64,000 nt of DNA from Lasiodiplodia sp. COLG20 (Eukaryota; Ascomycota; Dothideomycetes; Botryosphaeriales; Botryosphaeriaceae), in NCBI GenBank assembly GCA_009801085.1, contig VNWV01000005.1, forward strand, positions 1,860,001 through 1,924,000, read 5' to 3'. Of this stretch, positions 23,575-33,984 are shown piece by piece. Under the pieces are notes generated by a model. That model did not search any database, was not told the origin of the DNA, and saw only the letters and a list, made by a program, of their open reading frames with translations. The translations under genes and the position numbers were made by a program. Every line of letters begins with the position of its first letter. The first letter of the stretch is position 1.

Positions 23575-23956
23575 ATGCCCCCCCAAACCCCAGCAACAGG
23601 GCCAATCTTGAGCAATGAGGCGGTCATCAGCCTTGTTAGTGTTGTTTTCTCCTTCATCATGCCCATTTGCGGCTACTTCTACCGCGGGCGGATCAGAAGC
23701 TGTCTGTCGCGACTCACACCCCGGCTCCCAGTCTTACGTTTACGCCAAGGTACAAATCCTTGTCTGGGTACTATTAGTGAATTAACTAACCGATGCAGGC
23801 CACGCTCCTAGCCATACGGCAGACCCTTCCAATCTGAATCGGCCGTATGCATACGATCTTCATGACTGGACCTTCGAATCTCCAGAAGAAATGCTGCGAC
23901 GGGAGGCTTTGGCTTGGCGTGGAGGATCCGTTTCTGAAATAACTCTTCGAGGGTAG
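23575..23956 (+). CDS. Small single-pass membrane protein, unknown function
   Basis: Exons 23575-23749 and 23799-23956 with a 49 bp intron (donor GTACAA, branch CTAAC, acceptor GCAG) give 110 residues in one frame. I do not recognise the family. A hydrophobic segment (VISLVSVVFSFIMPICGYFY, about 18-37) is followed by a very basic stretch (RGRIRSCLSRLTPRLPVLRLRQ), so the positive-inside rule places the C-terminus in the cytosol. The second exon gives an acidic/aromatic tail (AYDLHDWTFESPEEMLRREALAW). The classic branch point, frame continuity and a TATA box argue for a real gene; absence of homology evidence keeps confidence moderate. It sits next to the accessory island. Confidence 0.55.
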
Positions 23957-24884
23957 ATGTATACTGCTTGCTGAAGGTGTGTATGTACTAACGTGAATTC
24001 ATTATTTGCGGCAAATGCTTGGTTGTCCATAGCGCTGATGTAGCAAGGCGTACAGGATTCAGAATTCTCGATTTTCATCGCAGTGCTTTCAGAGGGAAAC
24101 CCTTGGCAGGCGGGCGGACTCACGTGGCAGCGGGCCGCAGAGTGGGGGGTTTGGTAGGACAATGGTAGGACAGTACGTCAGTGGATATTGTTTTAGCATT
24201 TAGATTGCATGTATGTTGATTTCCTGATCCTTGGCATACTAGGTGGGAGTTGGAAGGATCGCATAGCGATTGTATTCTTGCTATCTACCGGCGTTTTATA
24301 GACCTGGTCGTTGTTTGCTTGGTTCCTTCGGAAATTTGTCTACTTGTGTTCAGCTTGATTTGCCACTATGGGCTGGTTAGTAATCCGAGCCACTTATTTG
24401 TAAATGTACTCCTGCGCGTTTGCATACTCTTCGGGGTTCTGCGCCTGTCAGATTTGCGTAACCACTATTCCGACTTGGTAGTAGCGGAAGCAGGTCAATC
24501 GCCAAAGGCAGGAATTGCCGGAATATCTGACATATCATGCACGAATATTACGGATATCTTCTTGTTCATCATTCATTGGACCCCATTTTTTTTAAACCAA
24601 TCGGTGGACCCACCCTTCCTGCAAATACTTTGATGTACGGTCCTGGTCGGAAGGGCAACTCCGGGCCACTTCGCACATGTTTGAACTCATGGATTATCCT
24701 TCCGAGGGTTTGTTGAGGAGAAGACTAATTAATCTATTTACCAAACGCGTTCGAATTCAAACATGGTCTATGGCAATTCCAAGAACCTAAAAGATCATAT
24801 GATATTTTAGAAGCAGGCACCACAATTAGCTAAATGAGAAAGTACAGCAAAATTCCAAACTGAAAGTGGAGATAACGACACAGT
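23957..24884. other. Intergenic, no gene supported
   Basis: Convergent 3' flanks of the small membrane protein gene and the AAA ATPase gene. A frame at 24250-24633 (plus) opens with TTG and is hydrophobic only through AT-rich composition. Confidence 0.45.
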
Positions 24885-27609
24885 TCAGCGATACGCTGTC
24901 TCATTGGTTGGACCTTTTCCGAAAGCATCGTACCGGTTCCCCCGAATAGCGGCTCGGTCTCCCTCATTCTTCGCATACAGCTCGTTCAAATACTCTTTAA
25001 AAGTCTTGGACATCTCCACCGTAGCCTTGATGTGGTCAGGCTTGATGATCACCCGGCCTCTCTCGTCCTTATCGCCTTCTGCCTCGGCAAGAGAAACAGC
25101 GATCTGGAAAGCTTCTCAATGTCAACACAGTGCTCGTCGTATGACAACTTAAAGAATTTCCCCATAAACTCACCATTCTTTATCTCTCGGCCATTCCACT
25201 CCAGCTTTCGCAGGTCCTCTGATTCTTCCACATAGTCTCGAGTATTCAGATGTATCCTCATCTTTTCTTCTCTTTCCTTTTCCAACTTCTTGAAATAAGA
25301 CTCCCAGAGTTCGCGACGCTGGTTCTCGTTGAATGGGCTGTAGTAGATTGTCATATTTATCCTGGAGATAAACGCCTCATCAAAATGTCCTACACGATTA
25401 GTTGTAAGGAAGAGCACACCCTTGAAATACTCGAGTGCGCGGAGGAATCCGGCCACCAAACTGTTGCGGGCTATGTCCTGGACAGATCTGTGCTCCATGT
25501 AGATGTCGGCTTCGTCGATGAGCAGCACAGCATTCCAACTCGCTGCCAATTTGAACCATTTGGCGAGGTTTTTCTCGATGACTTGTGGCTCAGTTCCGAG
25601 GTCAGTCGCAGTGAGGTTGAGCAGTGGTCGCTTGGAATGAGCTGATATGCATTCTTCCGGTAGATGATTCAGTACAGTTTGTTCATGAGAGGAGGGATAC
25701 TGACCAGCAGTGTAAGTTTTCCCAACGCCTGGTTTGCCATGCAAGAGGAATATCAATCCTTCTCCTTTCCCTTTCACGTAATCGGCCGACCAGGTGCGCG
25801 ATCCAGTACTCTTCTTCAACTCTACCCCGGGCGACTTTTGGCTCAGGACTTGCTGTCCTGCCCAATCCGCCTTCAGACCCTCAATGTGCTTTTCAGTCAG
25901 ACTTTGGATCATTTTCTTTATGTGATCATCTAAGACGAGCGTGTCGAGCACCTTCGTGTCAAAGTGGGCTTCTCTGAATCCCGAGACCTCGAGAAATCCT
26001 ATCAAGTGTTCAGCTGCCTGTTAGAGGTCTAAATGAGTAAATTGAACCTTACGCCATTCTCTCAAGCCGAAAACAAAAGCCTCGACCATACGATCGCATA
26101 GAAAATATTGATGTGGGGTGAGTTCATTGGTGGTGTCAGCAGCGAGAGCTGAATAGCCAGTGAATCTGAACTTTTTCCTCTGTGCTGTGATCTTGTCTTT
26201 GCACCGAGCACAGCAGTTAGTGGGCGGCCCGAAGTCGTTGACCTCAAACCCACGTACTAGGGTGGTCGCATCAGCGTTCCCGTCCCAGACGAACTGAGGT
26301 GGGTCAGTCATGACATAGTCTATGACCTTCTCCAGTTTTAGTCTAGCCCCTTCACGATGTTTTGGGGGTTACTTACCGGCCGGCGGGGAAATGTGCCCTC
26401 GTAGCCATCAAACCACCAGCATTTTTTCTTCCTCAATTGAAGGAACATCTTTCCCCTTTCCGTGAAATGCTCTCTCACCTCCTCAGCATTTTTACCCTCG
26501 CTGTTCTTTTCAAAATACTTGCATGGATACACAACGAGGGAAGTGATTTTCTTCTCTCCAGAAAAAGAAGGAATAACCTGATTCCACTCGCAAGGTCCAA
26601 TGGTCTCAGCGTTGGCGTTCATGTTCCAGTAATGCACTTTGAGTTTCGTAATCGTGTCGTTGAATCCGCTGTATTCGATTTCCTTCAAGACGAAGGGCTG
26701 CCACTCGCCGAGGACTAGGACGTCAACGTAGACGTCGGTTCCGGGTTCGTACAGGAGCCATAGCATTTCGAACGTTGCGTATCCCCGCTTGTGCCGCTCC
26801 CTCTCCATTGCGACAAGATCGCCAACTTTCTCTTGGACAAAGTCTTGCACGACGCCGATGTGCTTGTAAGCCAGTCGGTTAAAGCAGGAAGGGTCAGTTG
26901 CGTCGCAACTTTCGGAGGAGAACAGGTCTCGGTATCTCGTCAGAGCATCCTGTAAGTGTGTCAAGATTGGATACGGCCAGTATATCTTGAGTCGTTTTGT
27001 CCGGAGGTCGTATTCCGGGTAATAGTCCACCACGCTTCGGAGTGCCTCCAAGACTGCTGGTGAGGTGATTTCAATGTAAGACAGAGCTGCCCGTAAAAAG
27101 GGAGGCAGTCTTGTTTGCTCGCGTTTCTTAGCATGATCTGGCCTGCGGTTTGAGGCCTGCTCATTGCTTGCATTCATCGACGCTATCGCGTTCCCGCTTG
27201 AATGACTCTTGGAAATGGCGTTCTCTCCAGAAGCGTATCCATGGTGTGCCCCCGCATCTTCTATGGCTTGCGAAAGTGCCGACTCCGACACCTCTTCGAC
27301 ATGAGGTCCAGTCCTTCTCTCTTCGCTTGACTCGATGTTCAATGCTGCTGCTCCATGGGTGAGCCATGTCAGTCGCACATCGACTGCTGTCATCGCTATA
27401 GGGTCAGTGGCGGAGTCCTCTAGTATCGATACGGGAACGTCGACTTCGCGGCTGTAGACGGTCTCTGCGGAGACCTCATTGAGATACTCGACTCTGTACG
27501 AAACTGAGGAAAGTCCTGGGGCATTTTTCTTGATCCAAGGCTTTTCGGATTGTGAGAAGCGAGCTTCTGGCGTGATAAGAGGCACATCTGATGGATTCTC
27601 ATTTGACAT
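24885..27609 (-). CDS. AAA ATPase with DUF7025-like N-terminus
   Basis: Five exons: 26377-27609, 26053-26329, 25705-25998, 25174-25653, 24885-25111; 836 residues in frame. Residues 1-410 hold a long region ending in a fungal domain resembling DUF7025 (HIGVVQDFVQEKVGDLVAMERE ... EGTFPRRP). The AAA core begins near 560: Walker A GKPGVGKT at 591-598, Walker B LLIDEAD near 645-651, a sensor LFLTTNR, arginine finger region FISRINMTI, then WNGREIKNAFQIAVSLAE at the last junction. This group is abundant and expanded in Pezizomycotina; substrates are mostly unknown, and some members sit near heterokaryon or secondary-metabolism loci. The first intron's acceptor is uncertain by one codon or so (26329 or 26326); the other junctions are unambiguous. 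Starts at the only ATG preceding the domain in frame. Confidence 0.88.
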
Positions 27610-28581
27610 CTCTGCAAAAGTCTCTGGGGGAAATACTCGAAAAGGGTCTGCGACAAAGTTCTACACAAGATGTGTGCTAACAACAATCTCGCAATAGACT
27701 CATTGTCTTTTCTGTGGGATTTTATGTCTCGTGGAAGGTATGGGGCGGGAATTTGTGGATCGTTCGAAAATTTGGCTATGCCACACGGGGCTGTGCTTGC
27801 GCCATGTCAGCAGCCTTTGGCTGGATATTATTCCTATCTCGAATTTGTAGAGTTTGCATGGATGTTGATAACCGGTGTTGCTCCCAATCAGATCCGCCGT
27901 CGGATCATGAGCTGGATACTATTTGTTGACATTAACATTGTGGCGCCGGTTCTGCGTCTTACAGCCGTGAGACACTCAAGAATCACACATAATCAATAAA
28001 GCCTTACATATGCGCAAATGCATGTAAGATCGAATCATGGGCCGCGGATTGCGTTCATAACGCGGGGGCGCAAGGCTGGATGTGTTGATCGTTGACGGCG
28101 CGGGGTTCTTGGCTATGTGCGTACAGGGGGGCATTGCAGCCGACGGCTGACTTGAATTTATTTATCGCTCATGGAATGGGTAGTTAAAGCTATCTTCAAG
28201 ATGTAAATGTGAAATTAATGGTTATAAATCTACGTCCAGACGATAGTTTCAAGTACCGGTATGTGGTATTTTCAAAAGCAAAGAAAAAAGTCAAGAGCTG
28301 AGGCATACTTACGCTAGCCATCGACTGAAATAACCCCCTGCATTCTTTCCTGTCTGCAATCGCACAGAGGCTGAGCTTACACGCATTTGCGCACTGTAGC
28401 TCACGAGTGATTGGTGGCCGCATAGTGGGGGCCAGCGTCGCCCAGTTATGCAGGATGAATTCGGCGCGGATATTGCGGCCCGGGTTTTAACCTCAGCTAT
28501 GTTGCGATGTTAAGAAGTTGAACGAGCCCCGCACCGATTGCTGGCCGGAGGAGTAACGAATATCGCCTCGCCCCAGGCGCA
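27610..28581. other. Divergent intergenic region with MITE-like element
   Basis: 972 bp between the starts of the AAA ATPase gene (minus) and the DUF7708 gene (plus), so both promoters are here. It contains the inverted-repeat element at 28124-28340. No gene seen. Confidence 0.5.
28124..28340. mobile_element. MITE-like element, family 2, copy C
   Basis: Left end CAGGGGGGCATTGCAGCC and right end (reverse) CAGGGGGTTATTTCAGTC form imperfect terminal inverted repeats of about 30 bp. A second copy at 33084-33307 matches in both end blocks (left 31 bp: 25 identities). 217 bp, no reading frame. CAGRG-type ends resemble hAT elements; I could not see an 8 bp target duplication. Confidence 0.55.
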
Positions 28582-30703
28582 ATGGACTCTAATTTTGAGC
28601 CCAAGGAGCTTGTGCGTCGGTTTTCGGAACAGGTCCGGGACAAACTTGCAGAGAGCGGCTCCCAAGACGACCAAGAGCTGGAGAGATGTCTTACAGAAAC
28701 GCTGGAAGCAAGAGAAGAGAAGCGAAGAGCACAGATAGAAGCAATCTATAACTATCAACGCTCGTCAAGGTAATGAGATGCTCTGTTCCGACCGATGCGA
28801 GTTATTAACCACTTCGTCTATACAGCGATGAGGAGCGCTTGAATCTGAGACACTCAAGGCATGCACTCGAGGCAGCTCTCGACAGCTTTGGCCAGACAGT
28901 GTCAAAAGATCAGAAAAGTACTCTGGCAGTCAAGTTATCGTCATGGCAAGATGTAAAAACGACAATCGAAAAGGTTCAGGCACAATGGGAACAGAAAAGG
29001 GACAACAGCAAGTTCAGGCGAGGGGCTGAATACCTGAGAAACATCTGTAACACTATTGACAGTCATTCTGCGGTGCTGCAGATGCTTCCGTCAAGCAATG
29101 ACTATGCGTCAGTGCTTTGCGGTGGTCTGACCACCGTGGTAAAGGTACGCTGACTGTGGTTTGATCGAATGTTAAGCTAATTAATGACAGGCATCTGTAA
29201 ACTATACAAACATTGTCGAGACGTTGCCGAAAGCACTTTTGGAGATCAACAACATAATTGCCGCAGTCGAGAAAGAGATCACCATCTTTGAAGCGCCTTC
29301 TACAAAAGGCCTAACGTGGAGGATGTACGGTCGAATTTTCACGCTCCTGACTCACGTGGTACAATGGTATACCCAGCGATGGTCTCAAAGGCTCTTGAGA
29401 AGCTTCAATGAGAATCTTGCCGAGTTCTTTGAAATTCAGCTGAAGCAAATCAGACAGGACTCTGACTTTATCCGCCGTGACATCAGCTTGCAGGCCCATA
29501 CCGACGCGCGCCTGTCTCGACTCTATAGCGAGAGCCTTGATGACAGAATACGTTTCATGATGACTTTGGAAGCGCGAGATAGGAGAGCGCGAGATTTAGT
29601 AGGATATCGCTATCAAGACTTCAAGGAGCTCATGGATGCAGAGCAGAGGAAGTCGCTTGAGAGCAAAGACAAGCAACAGGATATTCTTGCTCTCGTCTGG
29701 ACATGCGTCCGCAGGCGACAGACTGGCGATGCTATGTTAGAGATACTGGAAGGAAGGGCTCAAGAGCTTCCTGTGGGAAGCGCGGTCAGTGTTGTTACCA
29801 AAGAGGACGGTGAGCATAACCTCATTTTGGCTTGGCCTGATCTGGAAGCTAATAAAGCATTCATTAGATACTTCATTCTTCGTCACATCTTCGTCAATTT
29901 CTAGCCACACCTTACCCGGTAAGGAAGAAGAAAGAGGTGAAACCGTCTCTACAAGAGAGCTAGTGCTACTTTACTCAGCTCGTCTCGAGGATTTCTTCGA
30001 CCGCGACAAGATCCAACCGCATCTCGACTTTCCTACGTCCTTTTACGTTCCTTCCAACATTTCTGTGAGCCTTCAACCGTGGGCCATGTCAACCGAGCCT
30101 CGCATCCTTCACATCTGTGGAACGGATCGTGCCTCACAGGATGACACACTTTCTCGCATATCCGGAAAATATGCGTCCATTGCCCGGGAGGCCGGAATCC
30201 CGGTTGTGTCCTATACTTGTATCTTGCCTCACGAGGCACCACAAGAAGACTGGAGGACAAGAGAAACCGTAGAGCTGACCGCACTTGCGTACGCACTCAT
30301 CCGACAACTCATCGAACTGTTACCATCGAATCCATCGACTGGTACCGTGACCTTTGGAGAAGACAGATTCAAAGAGCTTGATGGTACATTGGCTACCTGG
30401 TCTCGAGTGTTGGAACTTCTGAGAGACCTTTTGCCCGCGACAGATCATTCCATTCTGGTGACCGTTATCCATGGCGTCGAGCTACTGGAACATAAGAGTA
30501 CTGCGGGCCGTTTGAGGAGCCTTTTGAAAGTCCTGTGCGATTGGGTGAGGGATAAGCGCAAGCCGGCTACTAAGGTTCTGTTCACCTCTGATGGCGTCTC
30601 GCGGGCATTGAACGAGCTACTCGACCACACTGAAGTATGTATTGCAACAAATCCAGCAGGGAAGGCTAGGTCTGGCTCAGGATGGCAACCTTTGGCATTG
30701 TAA
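28582..30703 (+). CDS. DUF7708-domain protein with degenerate NTPase-like C-terminus
   Basis: Exons 28582-28769, 28826-29144, 29191-29809, 29868-30703 (introns 56, 46 and 58 bp) give 653 residues. The region about 70-230 matches the fungal DUF7708 pattern (SWQDVKTTIEKVQAQWEQ ... FRRGAEYLRNICNTIDSHSAVLQMLPSSNDYASVLCGGL in pieces), a helical N-terminal domain common in NLR-like fungal proteins. From about 470 the sequence reads like a STAND/NACHT NTPase (LLRDLLPATDHSILVTVIHGVELLE as a Walker B-like strand, KVLFTSDGVSRAL as sensor), but where a P-loop is expected there is HICGTDRASQDDT with no GxxxxGK[ST]. ATP binding is therefore doubtful. No WD, TPR or ankyrin repeats follow; the protein stops early compared with full NLRs. 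Function unknown; self-recognition or scaffold roles are inference. Confidence 0.78.
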
Positions 30704-30897
30704 ATACCTATAATGGAAGCATGGTTTAGAGTTTGCTGTTTACTATGCAATTGTATTTAGCTATGTTATACTTCTTTCATGCCATTCGAAGATGCTTCCG
30801 GTAAACGGCTAGCAAGCGATGCAGAAACTGTGGAAATGATAAGAAAATGGATCGAATCAAATGAGAACATCCAGACAGAAGCAAACCCCTTGACCGT

Positions 30898-32523
30898 TTA
30901 TCCTTCAACCACCCTAGCATACCGCAGCAGTTCCTCATCCTTCAGAAACCTCTCAGCTGTGCTCTTTGCCAGTCCAAGAACCGCATCAATGCCTTCGTCC
31001 GGCCGCGCGCCACACTCAGCCGGCCGCTGCGGGTATACGAAAAAGATACCGTCCGCAACGATGGGCGGTCGGCGAACGCGGTTCGGCAGTCCAAATCCAA
31101 AGTCGGCGGTTTTGTAGTACGTCATCGAGCGCCAGCTGGTGCCGTACAGTCCTGTTCCGATGAGGTTGGGCAGCGTGATCAAGTTCTTGTTCTGTGTGCC
31201 CTCGATCCACTCGGCCGTCGCGTCCACGATCTCCCGGGTCGAGCAGCGCGTGATGCCGGCTCTGATGGAGGCTGCCACGGCTGCGAGGTTCGGGTCGGAG
31301 AAGGCTGAGGAGACGGGAAGGGACGCCAGGGTGCTGATTGGAACTGTTTGGGTTGGCAGAGCCATGGCGTTGCCGTAGTAGTTTTCCGGCACGCCTGCAA
31401 CGCCGCGGAGGTTGACGGCGTGCAGTTGGGATGATGTGGCGGGCACGCCGGAGGGAAGGGACTGGAACACCGGCATGCGTGCGCGTGTTACGGCACGCCA
31501 GATGGTTGCAACGATGGCATCGTACGTGGAGACCCATGGCACTGCAACGTCAGTATCTGTGTTTGGACCACTGGCCTGGAGATCTTCAGCAGGACTCGAC
31601 TTTTCGGGATTCTTGGAGTCAGACTGAGCTGAATCTCTTCGACCGTGGCTGTCCTGCTGAGTGGGGGATGCGTCGGCCTTGAGGGAGGCCAATTGGGTCT
31701 TCGAATAGTGCAGCGTAATGAGAGAGATGGGCTCAGTAGATGGCATTGGGTTATCTCCTTCCCCTGCATGATGGACAAAACCAATTTGCTGCTTCAGCTC
31801 GGCCATGCGCTTTTCAGATGCCTTCTGGCCACGGAAGCACAGCGGACTACGATCGAGGCGTGAAGTATTGAAGGCGGGAAGTGTCGTCTTAGTAGTCAAA
31901 GCCCGTGAGTTGGCGGCCCAATGATTGACAAAGTGATTGGTTCCCGTGCCTGTGTATCTCGTCGTTAGTGCAATGGAGTATTTCGAAGAGTCAAATAACT
32001 GACCATCAGATATGCGGTGGTGAGAGGCAAGGCATAAAATGAGTCCGCCGCGGATGAAATTGGCCTGTGCTACCATAGCCGGCGGATCTGACGTGTCCTG
32101 GAAAATGCTGGCGATGCGTTTGGAAATCTCCTCGGGGAATAGTTTGTTGACATCCATCTTCTCGAATGTGAAATCCACTTGGTTCAGTGTCTCAAAGTCC
32201 GGGAAATCATCCGCATCGTCCATCAGGTTGACGGTGAAGTTGACGCCTCCATCTTTTTTCCTCACAGCCGACAGCTTTCCAGTGGTAGGGTCCGTATGTA
32301 TCGTTGCAGCAACGATCCGGTATTGATCAACCGTGATCTGTAAACCCTCTTTCAGATTCTGCACAACCATCTCGCGGTTTTGGTGTTCTTCCAGTTTGTA
32401 GCAGAGGCTCAGCATCGTGTAAAAAGGAGGCGCAAGGTAGTCAAAGTCGCTCATCTGGAAGACTTCTGTTTCCGGACCATTTTCATGGCCCAGAGGGCGG
32501 ATGCAAAAAGTTTCTTTGCCCAT
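30898..32523 (-). CDS. BAHD-like acyltransferase (Tri101-type)
   Basis: Exons 32004-32523 and 30898-31949 give 523 residues. The enzyme would move an acyl group from acyl-CoA to a hydroxyl of a small molecule in the cytosol. Catalytic HxxxD is His169-Asp173 (HRISD) and the structural DFGWG-like motif is DFGFG at 456-460. Overall pattern is that of the fungal transferase family that includes trichothecene 3-O-acetyltransferase; the substrate cannot be read from sequence. The 54 bp intron lies just after HHRISDG, has good splice sites (GTCAGT, ACAG, branch CTAAC) but contains no stop and keeps frame, so an unspliced isoform with 18 extra residues is possible. It is tail-to-tail with the DUF7708 gene (194 bp apart) and followed upstream by a transporter gene. 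Confidence 0.88.
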   Translation of the reverse strand: MGKETFCIRPLGHENGPETEVFQMSDFDYLAPPFYTMLSLCYKLEEHQNREMVVQNLKEGLQITVDQYRIVAATIHTDPTTGKLSAVRKKDGGVNFTVNLMDDADDFPDFETLNQVDFTFEKMDVNKLFPEEISKRIASIFQDTSDPPAMVAQANFIRGGLILCLASHHRISDGQLFDSSKYSIALTTRYTGTGTNHFVNHWAANSRALTTKTTLPAFNTSRLDRSPLCFRGQKASEKRMAELKQQIGFVHHAGEGDNPMPSTEPISLITLHYSKTQLASLKADASPTQQDSHGRRDSAQSDSKNPEKSSPAEDLQASGPNTDTDVAVPWVSTYDAIVATIWRAVTRARMPVFQSLPSGVPATSSQLHAVNLRGVAGVPENYYGNAMALPTQTVPISTLASLPVSSAFSDPNLAAVAASIRAGITRCSTREIVDATAEWIEGTQNKNLITLPNLIGTGLYGTSWRSMTYYKTADFGFGLPNRVRRPPIVADGIFFVYPQRPAECGARPDEGIDAVLGLAKSTAERFLKDEELLRYARVVEG

Positions 32524-33015
32524 GGTGTGCTGGAGTCTGACTTGGGTACTTCGACTCGACAGTTCCGCGTTATGCTTTTATTTCCCACCGGGCCATCTTC
32601 CGATAACAACATCGCTTACGCAGCTTGAGTGATAGAATGTGCTGCTGACGCCAAGAATCTCAATCCAGGGTGTTGAATGGGTCCACTTTACCCTGGTCTT
32701 GGGGGCCAAACTGGGAAAAGTGGTTCCATCGAATCCTTCGCATCGCGAAAGAGACTTATAGCCGCCGGGGATAAATGAAGTGATTCGTCGTTCCACATTT
32801 TGCTGACAGCCAGCGCAGGTGTTGTCGTACGAAGTGGAGACATTCAAAAATTCAGATGTAAAGACGGACCGGATGTTGAGGGTAAATCTGGAAAAGGAAA
32901 TAGCCCACGACACGATAGGAGGGTATGTCCGTTTCGGATCTTCTTCCGGGTATCCACTTTTGGATAACGCTGTTACACGTTCAGCCCTATCTTGCAGCCG
33001 AAGGCTACCACCGAT

Positions 33016-33060
33016 CTATTTTTCCTTTCTTCTTTTCTTTTGAAAAAAAAAGAAAAATAG
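33016..33060. repeat. T-tract / A-tract inverted repeat
   Basis: CTATTTTTC at the left pairs with GAAAAATAG at the right; the interior is T-rich then A-rich, so a long AT hairpin is possible. It lies between two copies of the CTTGCAGCCGAAGGCTA repeat. Confidence 0.6.
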
Positions 33061-33083
33061 AACTAGGGGGTTGAGCTATCGTG

Positions 33084-33307
33084 CAGAGGGGTCTTGCAGC
33101 CGAAGGCTAACGCAAAGGATAGCATGGCCTTAGAACGGGGGATTACTACGGCTCGGCACGATGGATGATCTTTTTTATAATATTTGTGAGGAACCATTCG
33201 GCTTACGCGAGCAATCGAAGCTATCGTCGGGACGACAGCTTCAACTACTCAAGATATGTACAGAAAAACAAACTAACGCTAGCTATTGGCTGCAATCCCC
33301 CCCCCTG
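33084..33307. mobile_element. MITE-like element, family 2, copy D
   Basis: Ends CAGAGGGGTCTTGCAGCC and (reverse) CAGGGGGGGGGATTGCAGCC are inverted repeats; both end blocks match copy C at 28124-28340 in the same orientation. 224 bp, no coding frame. A partial left end is also seen at 32982-33008. Confidence 0.6.
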
Positions 33308-33984
33308 TATTATTTCCGGGTCTGCTTTCCGTTGCAAGCGGTTCCTGCAGCTGCTTCCAGGAAGATGGTGTCCGGATCCTTGTCCCATATTGTATTCAAG
33401 ATCATCTCCGATCCCACTCCCTAACCCCCCTACGACCAGTCATCTGTCGCCTTCCCCAGCCGCCCTACGGTATTTCCTCCCGATCTGAAGGCTCATCCTT
33501 CCGCTAATGCTTAGTCTGACGACTGCATATGCAGGCTACTCACGTAACTCGGCCTGGACGTACTGCTAGTGGCAAACCTGCTGACCGTTACTGTCCTGCC
33601 TTGTTAGTAGCCGTCGAAGATAAGCAGACCGCCGGAGGGTGTGCTCCTTTTGTGCAAGACTCCACGTGGGAATTAAAGTGTTTGATCTATTCGTATCGGA
33701 GCTAGTAAGCCGTCTAGCATTGCTGCTTACAGCAATTGCCCAATCAAGTAATCTCAGCCACTCAACCCTAACATGAGGGTAGCCTAAACGTAAGGTACAT
33801 TTCCGTCAACGACTTTAGAAAAATTCATTTGTTCAATCTATCTCCAGAGCACCAAGTGTTAACCATACCATAACCCAAACTACCCCAACTTTTGCCTGTC
33901 TATATAATCGTTCATTCCAAGTCAAATTTGACCCTTTCCGTTCACGCGATACAATTTCCAGTCCCATGCCGACAGTGCCGAGAG

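Larger units (their letters stand above)
32524..33984. other. Acyltransferase promoter, repeats, MFS 3' flank
   Basis: An ATAAAAG box lies about 50 bp upstream of the acyltransferase ATG. Further on come the CTTGCAGCCGAAGGCTA direct repeats (32990-33007 and 33092-33109), a CTATTTTTC/GAAAAATAG hairpin at 33016-33060 and the family 2 element at 33084-33307. The rest, to the transporter stop, holds nothing recognisable. Confidence 0.5.

Noticed and set aside
24250..24633. 127-codon hydrophobic frame
   Set aside because: Starts with TTG; hydrophobicity follows from AT-rich sequence.
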